The position numbers and the translations under genes were made by a program. A model generated the notes under the pieces. That model made no database searches, had not been told where the DNA came from, and saw only the letters and a program-made list of their open reading frames with translations. DNA of 64,000 nt from Oceanobacillus indicireducens (GTDB taxonomy: Bacteria > Bacillota > Bacilli > Bacillales > Amphibacillaceae): positions 16,753 through 80,752 of the forward strand of contig NZ_BMOS01000003.1 of assembly GCF_014647195.1 (NCBI RefSeq), given 5' to 3'. Positions 57,947 through 64,000 of this stretch are shown piece by piece; the first letter of the stretch is position 1; each line of letters starts with the position of its first letter.

Positions 57947-58936
57947 TTATTTCATTCGCTGGACGGTTTCGTGATATTCATTTGCGATTTTTTCTTTAGC
58001 TTTTAAATATTCTTCCCGAAGCTCATTGGTTATCTCCTTTACCGTCAGCTCCTTTTTAATCGGGCCAACTCCCTGACCTGCCCCCCAAACATCACGCCAT
58101 GCTTTCACATCGGGATTACCGAGCTCGGAAAAATCTATTTTTCCTTTTTCGGGAAGCTGTTCTGGGTCAAGACCAGCATTTACAATACTCTTCGTCAGGT
58201 AATTAGCGTGAATTCCACTAAATGCAGGCGTGTACGTAATATCCGAAATTGAGGAATCAATAACAAGCTTTCGATATTCATCCACAGCACTGCTTTCTTC
58301 TGCGACGATAAACTTTGTTCCGAAATAAGCAAAGTTAGCACCAAGTGTCTCAGCAACGAGGATATCTTCCCCCTTCGATAACGTTCCTGCTAAAGCGATT
58401 GGCCCATCGAAGGTTTCACGGATCTCATGCATAAAAGCAATCGGATTCAACCTGCCACCATGCCCGCCTGCTCCGGCAGCAACAAGGACAAGTCCGTCAC
58501 TTCCTTTTTCTAAAGCTTTTTTCGCAAATTTCATATCGATGACGTCACTAAGAACGACCCCACCATATTCCTTCACAATTGCTACCACAGGGCTCGGATC
58601 TCCCAGTGACGTAATGACGAGTGGTGGTTGATATTTTTCGATTAGCGCAAGATCTTCTGTAAAGCGTTTGTTCGAACGATGACTAATAAAATTGATTCCC
58701 CATGGGGCCGTTTCTTCACCATTTTCTTCCTTTAACTGTTGCAATCCATCTGTAATTTCTTGCATCCAGTCATCTAACTGTTCGGTTGTGCGTGCATTTA
58801 ACGCTGGAAACGTCCCGATAATTCCTGAACTACATGCTTCAAGCACCATTTTTGGATTGGAAATGAGAAACATTGGCGCCATGATGACCGGTAGTTTAAC
58901 CCCTTGCAGCAATTTTTTCGTTGCTTCATTTGTCAT
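57947..58936 (-). CDS. Nitronate monooxygenase
   Basis: A 329-residue FMN-dependent TIM barrel that oxidises alkyl nitronates (formerly 2-nitropropane dioxygenase). N-terminal LPVIMAPMFLISNP, GLVLVAAGAGGHGGRLNPIAFM (about 150-171) and FDGPIALAGTLSKGEDI are the flavin/phosphate blocks. Start MTNEATKKL follows AAAGGAGGATTATATTTC. First gene of a three-gene unit. Confidence 0.9.
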   Translation of the reverse strand: MTNEATKKLLQGVKLPVIMAPMFLISNPKMVLEACSSGIIGTFPALNARTTEQLDDWMQEITDGLQQLKEENGEETAPWGINFISHRSNKRFTEDLALIEKYQPPLVITSLGDPSPVVAIVKEYGGVVLSDVIDMKFAKKALEKGSDGLVLVAAGAGGHGGRLNPIAFMHEIRETFDGPIALAGTLSKGEDILVAETLGANFAYFGTKFIVAEESSAVDEYRKLVIDSSISDITYTPAFSGIHANYLTKSIVNAGLDPEQLPEKGKIDFSELGNPDVKAWRDVWGAGQGVGPIKKELTVKEITNELREEYLKAKEKIANEYHETVQRMK

Positions 58937-58972
58937 GAAATATAATCCTCCTTTAACATCCCTTTTCTCGAG

Positions 58973-58986
58973 TGAATGTTCATTCA
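58973..58986. promoter_or_regulatory. Possible TetR/FadR-type operator
   Basis: Perfect inverted repeat TGAATG-TT-CATTCA between the promoter and the nitronate monooxygenase start. Half-sites TGAATG/CATTCA resemble those of B. subtilis FadR (YsiA), but the spacing is shorter, so the regulator is a guess. Confidence 0.45.
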
Positions 58987-59039
58987 TTTCTCTTCAAAAA
59001 AATAGAACTAGCTAAATCTATTCTTCTTGTATTATTCTA

Positions 59040-59068
59040 ATTCTAAATTTTCATATTTTTAATGTCAA
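59040..59068 (-). promoter_or_regulatory. Sigma-A promoter of the nitronate monooxygenase operon
   Basis: TTGACA - 17 bases - TAGAAT on the minus strand; a consensus -35. The operator-like palindrome is about 50 bases downstream of the -10. Confidence 0.8.
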
Positions 59069-59090
59069 GTGATTACGCGTAAAAAAAGAA

Positions 59091-59122
59091 CAGGGTCATC
59101 GGAAAAAATCCAACTGACCCTG
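59091..59122 (-). terminator. Terminator of the xpaC-telA operon
   Basis: CAGGGTCA/TGACCCTG 8-bp stem followed on the minus strand by TTCTTTTTTT. Confidence 0.85.
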
Positions 59123-59127
59123 CTTTT

Positions 59128-60288
59128 TTATTTCAACTCTAATAATTTCTGCTTCATTTCTTCTTCCATTACAATCATTTCTTTTTCAGCTTGTTGGCGT
59201 TTCTCTCTGCCTTCAGCTTGAATTGTAAGAGTTTCTTCGATGGTAGAAATCAAATCTTCCTGCGTCTTCTTCAATGTTTCAATATCGACAAGTCCACGTT
59301 CATTTTCTTTTGCCGTCTCAATTGTATTTGTTCGTAAGAGCTCGGAGTTTTTCAACATGAGATCATTAGTCGTTTCTGAAACGAGTTTTTGTGCTTCAAC
59401 AGCATTTCTTTGACGCAGCAAGGTTAGTGCAATTGCAATTTGATTTTTCCATAGTGGGATTGCAGTCAGGATTGATGATTGGATCTTTTCCACTAGTGCC
59501 TGGTTCGTATTTTGAATGAGCCGAATCTGTGGTGCGCTTTGAATTGTAATTTGTCTGCTTAATTTCAGATCATGCGTCCGCTTCTCAAGGCGATCGGTAA
59601 ATTGAATCAAGTCATTTACTTCCTGAACCATCATTTGATTTTGGCTTGCTTCCGCTTTCTCTCTCAGAGCGGGAATTTCTTTTGTCCGAAGCTCGTCAAT
59701 CTTCACTTCTCCGGCAGCAATGAAAACATTCAATGCATCAAAGTATTCCTTGTTTTTCGAGAATAGCTGTTCCAATAATTTATTATCCTTCGTGAGCTCG
59801 TCCTTCCCCCGGTCAAGCTTTACACTAATTCGGTCAATTTGTGCACCAGTCTTTTGATAATTAGAAAGAACTTGATTCACTGAGTTAGATACCCGATTAA
59901 AAATCTTAGAAAGAAATCCACGGTTATCTGTCCGCAAATCGTCCGGATCTACTTGTTCGAGCTTTTTCATCAGATCGGATAAAATGCCACCAATTTCACC
60001 GATATCACTATTTTTCACATGGTCCAGCATGTCATGGGAAAAATCCATTAGCTTAGACTGTGCTTCCGTGCCGTATAAAGATACACTCTGAAGATTTTGC
60101 GGGTCGATTTGTTCTGCAAGCTGCAATGCTCGCTTCCTCTTATCTTCCGGCAATACATCGATGAGTTTCTTTTCGGTTACTTCCTTCTCTGCCTCTATTT
60201 CGCTAATTTCCTTGTCAACAGAGTCGCTGCCGAACGGATTCGCCAACAGCTCGTCCAATTCAAATTCATTCTTCTTCTCTTCGGCCAT
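59128..60288 (-). CDS. telA: TelA-like toxic anion resistance protein
   Basis: A 386-residue cytoplasmic, mostly helical protein of the TelA/YaaN family, linked to tellurite and cell-envelope stress resistance; B. subtilis YaaN and YceH are relatives. The family core (DKELTKDNKLLEQLFSKNKEYFDAL-like; IAAGEVKID; LIQNTNQALVEKIQSSILTAIPLWKNQI) is present, and the C-terminal 60 residues form a coiled coil rich in Glu and Lys. It overlaps xpaC by 1 base (TGATG). Confidence 0.9.
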   Translation of the reverse strand: MAEEKKNEFELDELLANPFGSDSVDKEISEIEAEKEVTEKKLIDVLPEDKRKRALQLAEQIDPQNLQSVSLYGTEAQSKLMDFSHDMLDHVKNSDIGEIGGILSDLMKKLEQVDPDDLRTDNRGFLSKIFNRVSNSVNQVLSNYQKTGAQIDRISVKLDRGKDELTKDNKLLEQLFSKNKEYFDALNVFIAAGEVKIDELRTKEIPALREKAEASQNQMMVQEVNDLIQFTDRLEKRTHDLKLSRQITIQSAPQIRLIQNTNQALVEKIQSSILTAIPLWKNQIAIALTLLRQRNAVEAQKLVSETTNDLMLKNSELLRTNTIETAKENERGLVDIETLKKTQEDLISTIEETLTIQAEGREKRQQAEKEMIVMEEEMKQKLLELK

Positions 60289-60929
60289 CAGATAACCCTC
60301 CCATTTGTTTTCTTCGGTTTTTGTAATGCCTTCTTCGCTACGTCAAGCTCAAAATGTAATGTATCGACATCATCATTCAGCATCTCGCGTAGGTCTTTAT
60401 TTACGGTTTGACCAAGAACGATAATGGTATGTCTGGAATCCCGCATCGTTTCGCTCATTTCACGGGATTTCACTTGCTGTTTGGATAGGTAAGCATATTT
60501 TTCCGCAATTTCAACTAACGAATCAAGATGTTTATAATAAAAAGCTTCCGCCTTAAAAAATCTCCATGGCTCCCGTTGCGTATTCGCATAAATTCTTTTT
60601 ACGGTACGAAGAATTTCAAAATTCTCCTTCGCATTCCCAAAGTGACGGACTTGAAGAAAGGCGCGCTGCAGTCGGATAACTTTTGCTTTCGCTTCTTTCA
60701 AGTTCTCGGAAATGAATTTATATTCCTTCCTTGTCAGCCCTTGACGCTTCGCATAGCGCGAAATCTGTATATGTTTTACAGAATAATAGGTGACTACACC
60801 ACCGACAATAGCGTATGTCGTTGATAGGAGAATAACTTGTGTAAAGGCGAAAAAACTGATCAACCAGATCACCCCTGTTGCAGTGAAAGCCGCCGCCTGT
60901 CGTAAAACAAAGTCGAAAAATGCTTTCAT
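60288..60929 (-). CDS. xpaC: XpaC-like 5-bromo-4-chloroindolyl phosphate hydrolysis protein
   Basis: A 213-residue protein with two N-terminal membrane helices (about residues 10-45) and a cytoplasmic helical tail. The family name comes from an early assay; its true job is unknown, but it travels with TelA, as here. Start MKAFFDFVLRQ follows AGGAGTGATGAA; 15 upstream codons are not needed. Confidence 0.85.
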   Translation of the reverse strand: MKAFFDFVLRQAAAFTATGVIWLISFFAFTQVILLSTTYAIVGGVVTYYSVKHIQISRYAKRQGLTRKEYKFISENLKEAKAKVIRLQRAFLQVRHFGNAKENFEILRTVKRIYANTQREPWRFFKAEAFYYKHLDSLVEIAEKYAYLSKQQVKSREMSETMRDSRHTIIVLGQTVNKDLREMLNDDVDTLHFELDVAKKALQKPKKTNGRVI

Positions 60930-61114
60930 TTCATCACTCCTATAATAAATTACACGTCCTGTATGGATACTCAACCATTAATACGATAAAACAAAGTATA
61001 AAGTTTCACTTAAATCTATTTTACCTAACTTGACGAGAAATAACTACACTTAGATAATGACAATTAGATGTTTGGTTAGAGTTATTAAATTCATTATTTT
61101 AGGAGATGAATGGG

Positions 61115-61915
61115 ATGCAACGAATTGGAATTGATGCTGGCGGATCGTTAATCAAGCTTGCTTATGTAGAACGAGAACGATTACATGTTAAAACTTACCA
61201 ATATCAGGAAAAGGATTCCATCATGAACTGGCTCCATATGCTCGCACCACAAGTCCATGTTTATGGTACAGGTGGAAGATGGCAGGATTTATCACGTATC
61301 ATTCGGCAATCAACCGAAACGGTAGAGGAATTCCCCGCGATTGTCCGGGGTGCAGATTATTTATTGAACAAAGAGGTCGGATCACCAAAGGAATACATTC
61401 TCGTAAACATTGGGACGGGGACTTCCATTTTCCACGTCGATAATGGATCCTTCGAAAGGGTGATAGGAAGCGGAATTGGTGGTGGTACATGGATGGGAAT
61501 CGGCTCCCTTCTAACAGGTAATGAGAAAAGTTTCCGAGAACTTGTCGAACTGAGCGCGGCTGGAAATCATCTGCAAGTCGATTTGCTTGTAAAAGATATA
61601 TACGGCGAGCAACAAGCTCCCCTCATACAAGAACTAACGGCTGCTAATTTTGGTAAACTAGAGCTTTTAAAGGCTAGTACACACGCTGATCAACTGCATG
61701 CTCTAACACAACTGATCGGTGAGGTCATTCTATCCCTAGCGAGTACTGTCATGCAAAGTAAAAATGTAGGGAAAGTTGTTTTTATCGGTAGCACCATTCA
61801 AGGGAATAAACCGCTGCAGGATGTACTGACAAGCTTTCAAGATATGTTAGCGTATGAAGCGATATTTTTGGAGATGGGGGCTTATGCCGGTGCGATTGGG
61901 GCCATGCTGGAATAG
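61115..61915 (+). CDS. coaW: Type II pantothenate kinase
   Basis: A 266-residue ASKHA-fold kinase starting CoA synthesis. Phosphate-1 loop GIDAGGSLIKLAY (residues 5-17), later GTGTSIF, GSGIGGGTWMG and GSTIQGN near the end. This type is insensitive to CoA feedback in Staphylococcus. The start at 61115 is 9 bases after AGGAG. Its last 69 bases overlap the convergent DUF3006 gene. Confidence 0.93.
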   Translation: MQRIGIDAGGSLIKLAYVERERLHVKTYQYQEKDSIMNWLHMLAPQVHVYGTGGRWQDLSRIIRQSTETVEEFPAIVRGADYLLNKEVGSPKEYILVNIGTGTSIFHVDNGSFERVIGSGIGGGTWMGIGSLLTGNEKSFRELVELSAAGNHLQVDLLVKDIYGEQQAPLIQELTAANFGKLELLKASTHADQLHALTQLIGEVILSLASTVMQSKNVGKVVFIGSTIQGNKPLQDVLTSFQDMLAYEAIFLEMGAYAGAIGAMLE

Positions 61916-62206
61916 CTGGCTCTTCTCTCTTAATTCACCAATTAATGTATTACTCTTTTTCCGTTGCCGGTCCGCTAGACCGGCTAATTCTATTAAAATA
62001 ATCGGTTCATTTTTTCTTACTGTAAGCAGCAGCCAACTATCTTCAGAAATAATATGGTCAAATTGTTCGGTGGAAATAACGAGCTCATCGCCTTTCTGTT
62101 CTAGTAAAACAACAGCCTTTCCCCCTTCGATTCGATCTACTACACCAATTTCAGGAATGGCGTGCCGCCCATAAAATAATAAATAAATAATTAACCATAT
62201 GTTCAT
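61847..62206 (-). CDS. DUF3006 protein with N-terminal membrane helix
   Basis: A 119-residue protein: N-terminal hydrophobic helix (MNIWLIIYLLFYG), then a DUF3006 domain (VVDRIEGGKAVVLLEQ, VRKNEPIILIEL, ADRQRKKSNTLIGELREKS), and a C-terminal stretch read through the coaW 3' end. Compared with the DUF3006 protein at 63495, it has an extra helix and a 20-residue tail. GGAGGTGTATT precedes the ATG. Function unknown; DUF3006 genes commonly sit beside ComEC-like MBL genes, as here. Confidence 0.75.
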   Translation of the reverse strand: MNIWLIIYLLFYGRHAIPEIGVVDRIEGGKAVVLLEQKGDELVISTEQFDHIISEDSWLLLTVRKNEPIILIELAGLADRQRKKSNTLIGELREKSQLFQHGPNRTGISPHLQKYRFIR

Positions 62207-62319
62207 AATACACCTCCTCGGATCGAAACGGTCGGATGAACAATATTGTCCACTGGATTTTCCACATCCTATTTGCTACTCTATGAAAGGAAGTTTTGGA
62301 AATCTTAGGGGGAAAGCAA

Positions 62320-63498
62320 GTGAAGCGTTTAACAATAATACTGGCATTTTTCATCTTTTCTTTTATCACGGCTTGTGATGAAATGCCAACAGAGAAATCA
62401 AGCAACTCAGACGAAACACCGTTAACAACGAAAGATAAAGATACTACTACCATTGCTGGGGAAAACCTTGAGGAATTATCCGTTCATTTTATTGATGTTG
62501 GACAAGGTGATGCCACGTTATTCCGTTATCACACTACTGAAGGAAAATATACAATTTTATTTGATACGGGAGATTGGCGCGGTACCGAGGTAACGAGTTA
62601 TCTCAATGCTAATGAAGTTGATTTTATCGATCTTGTCATCGTTAGCCATCCAGATGCAGATCATATTGGACAGCTCGCTCAAGTAATGCAGAATTTTGAG
62701 GTTGGAGAGGTCTGGATGTCTGGAAATGAAAGTACCTCCCAAACGTTTCAACAAGCGGTGGAAGCAGTCCTCGCAAGTGATGCGGACTATTATGAACCAC
62801 GGGCAGGTGAGGAATTCTCCATCGGTCCAATGGATATTGAAATTCTCTACCCGGAAAGTATTTCAGGAAAGGCCAATGAAGAATCCATTTCTGCCTTATT
62901 TACATACGGGAATGTGAAGTTTGTTCTTACTGGGGATGCCGGCCGAGGGGAAGAAACATATATGCGTAATACATTCAACGTAGCAGCTGACGTCCTGCAT
63001 CTTGGACACCATGGCTCGAAAACATCCAGTGATCCCGCATTCCTTGATGCTGTTTCACCAAAAATTGCCGTTTATAGCGCAGGTACAGATAACAGCTATG
63101 ACCATCCGAGCCCAGAAGTCGTAACCGCAGTTGAAGAAAGAGAGATCGAACTATATGGTACAGACAAACACGGCACCATCCTTCTCACAACCAACGGCAC
63201 CGACATCCAAATCAACACAAATATAACAACGCCTGAAAGTGGGACAACGGGGTCAGAGCAAATGTCCCAAAATGATGAGAACGGAGATACGGAACAAGAC
63301 ACTAATTCAAGCTGTGTAAATATAAATGAAGCAACAGCCGAAGAATTACAGCAGATCATCCATATCGGTCCGGAGCGGACTCAGGATTTAGTTGAATTAC
63401 GCCCATTCCAGTCCATTGATGACCTCACTCAAATTGATGGAATTGGACCAGCACGAATTGCGGATATTCAATCAGAAGGGATAGCGTGTATACAATGA
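62320..63498 (+). CDS. Secreted ComEC-like MBL lipoprotein with helix-hairpin-helix domain
   Basis: A 392-residue lipoprotein. GTG start after GGGGGA; signal peptide with lipobox ITAC. Domain 1 (about 45-300) is a ComEC/Rec2-like metallo-beta-lactamase fold: VHFIDVGQGDATLF, SHPDADHIGQL, LTGDAG, LGHHGSKTSSDP. Domain 2 (about 340-392) is a helix-hairpin-helix DNA-binding region (NINEATAEELQQIIHIG, IDGIGPARIADI). A surface nuclease is plausible. The linker between them contains a REP-derived stretch. It is translationally coupled (ATGA) to a DUF3006 gene. Confidence 0.88.
   Translation: MKRLTIILAFFIFSFITACDEMPTEKSSNSDETPLTTKDKDTTTIAGENLEELSVHFIDVGQGDATLFRYHTTEGKYTILFDTGDWRGTEVTSYLNANEVDFIDLVIVSHPDADHIGQLAQVMQNFEVGEVWMSGNESTSQTFQQAVEAVLASDADYYEPRAGEEFSIGPMDIEILYPESISGKANEESISALFTYGNVKFVLTGDAGRGEETYMRNTFNVAADVLHLGHHGSKTSSDPAFLDAVSPKIAVYSAGTDNSYDHPSPEVVTAVEEREIELYGTDKHGTILLTTNGTDIQINTNITTPESGTTGSEQMSQNDENGDTEQDTNSSCVNINEATAEELQQIIHIGPERTQDLVELRPFQSIDDLTQIDGIGPARIADIQSEGIACIQ
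63241..63268 (+). repeat. REP-like palindrome inside a coding sequence
   Basis: GGGACAACGGGGTCAGAG then CAAATGTCCC, matching the REP family at 11503, 11983 and 39543. It lies in frame between the MBL and helix-hairpin-helix domains, where it encodes the Gly/Thr/Ser/Gln segment GTTGSEQMSQ. Confidence 0.8.
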
Positions 63499-63752
63499 AA
63501 GGTATATTAGATCGATTTGAAGGTAATCAAGCAGTTATTCTAATCGAAGAAACGAAAGAGGAATTGATAGTCAACAAGGAAGTCTTACCTCGTGGCAGTA
63601 TGAAGAATACAATATTCAACTTGAAAAAAGAAAGCGATGGCTACACCATTGTCAACATTGATTTAGCACAGACAAAGGCAGCAGAGAGAAAATCCTCCTC
63701 CCTTATGGATCAACTGCGCGCAAAAAACAAAGGTAGCAAATTTAAACAATAA
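63495..63752 (+). CDS. DUF3006 protein
   Basis: An 85-residue, compact DUF3006 protein (MKGILDRFEGNQAVILIEE..., AERKSSSLMDQLRAK). The ATG overlaps the MBL lipoprotein stop as ATGA. DUF3006 is a small beta-rich domain of unknown function that accompanies secreted MBL proteins in Bacillaceae, suggesting a partner or antidote-like role. It has no membrane helix, unlike the copy at 61847. Confidence 0.85.
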   Translation: MKGILDRFEGNQAVILIEETKEELIVNKEVLPRGSMKNTIFNLKKESDGYTIVNIDLAQTKAAERKSSSLMDQLRAKNKGSKFKQ

Positions 63753-63776
63753 AACAAGCGGTAAATGTGAAAATAG

Positions 63777-63829
63777 CCGAACAAACCAATCATCTCAGCA
63801 GGTACAACATATGGTTTGTTCGGTTTTTT
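63777..63829 (+). terminator. Terminator after the DUF3006 gene
   Basis: CCGAACAAACCA/TGGTTTGTTCGG 12-bp stem, then TTTTTTA. Confidence 0.9.
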
Positions 63830-63842
63830 AGCATAGGATACT

Positions 63843-64000
63843 ATAAAGCGAAACTCATTCAGTTGGGTTTCCGTACCCCCACTGAATGTTAGTTGAACAG
63901 AATCAGGTATTTACGGACTGTATATCCTCCACCCCCTAACATTTTGGTTTTTCCTCTTGTTTAGAGGTGGAGGTATTACAGACCGTTGATACGTGATAAA
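63843..64000 (+). repeat. Two-hairpin intergenic repeat, full-length copy at window edge
   Basis: ATAAAGCGAAACTCATTCAG... to GTGATAAA, both hairpins present, with more divergence in the arms (ATATCC for TTATCC, TTGATACG for TTAATACG). The flank on the right is outside the window. Confidence 0.8.

Overview
This window looks like a chromosomal segment of a low-GC, Gram-positive, endospore-forming member of the Bacillaceae, probably a mildly halophilic one of the Oceanobacillus/Virgibacillus type. The family-level call rests on spore and sporulation genes (CotD-like coat protein, Sda-like antikinase, YtaF, SpoVR with YhbH and PrkA), a T-box ilv-leu operon, strong GGAGG ribosome-binding sites and sigma-A promoters. 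The genus is inference, helped by the very acidic secreted lipoproteins and the density of small intergenic repeats. No rRNA, tRNA, prophage, plasmid or CRISPR genes were seen.

Layout. 1-9.2 kb: end of an MFS drug-efflux gene, a YusW-type lipoprotein, folate genes (fhs and 5-formyl-THF cyclo-ligase), an acetyltransferase coupled to a 53-codon membrane protein, YpsA, CotD, an ABC-2 exporter, a Dph6-like ATP pyrophosphatase, a small Sda-like gene and mscL. 9.2-23.2 kb: a decayed TnpB gene, a SulP permease, a cold-shock gene boxed in by two inverted REP-like sequences, Mn-dependent pyrophosphatase, DinB-like protein, an FAD oxidoreductase, YczE-type protein, a Pro/Tyr-rich cupin, a 7Fe-type ferredoxin, a NERD protein, a response regulator with an activator (BTAD) domain, YtaF, an AEC transporter, CvfB, a small membrane protein and a Cof-type phosphatase. 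23.2-29.1 kb: an oligopeptide ABC transporter operon (DFBCA). 29.8-44.4 kb: branched-chain amino acid synthesis. This comprises a T-box-controlled operon ilvB-ilvN-ilvC-leuA-leuB-leuC-leuD-ilvA, a separate ilvD with its own promoter, and ilvE; together they cover threonine to isoleucine, and pyruvate to valine and leucine. 44.5-54.4 kb: YitT, dipeptidase, GTPase and acetyltransferases (one frameshifted), then the stress/sporulation trio prkA-yhbH-spoVR. 54.5-64 kb: a lipoprotein, aldo/keto reductase, an operon of nitronate monooxygenase, enoyl-CoA hydratase and MBL hydrolase behind a possible TetR/FadR-type operator, xpaC-telA, type II pantothenate kinase, and a secreted ComEC-like MBL lipoprotein flanked by two DUF3006 proteins.

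The genes are mostly ordinary. The unusual layer is the small repetitive DNA between (and once inside) them. (i) A two-hairpin element of about 155 bp occurs seven times, including one head-to-tail tandem and two identical 52-bp short forms. (ii) REP-like GGGACA...TGTCCC palindromes flank the csp gene, host a nested MITE-like insertion with a 9-bp target duplication, and in one case have become coding sequence inside the ComEC-like protein. (iii) Two composite GC-rich elements of about 0.5 kb lie in opposite orientation 9 kb apart, one of them splitting prkA from yhbH-spoVR. These are the best candidates here for undescribed biology. All family names come from reading the sequence by eye; no database search was possible.
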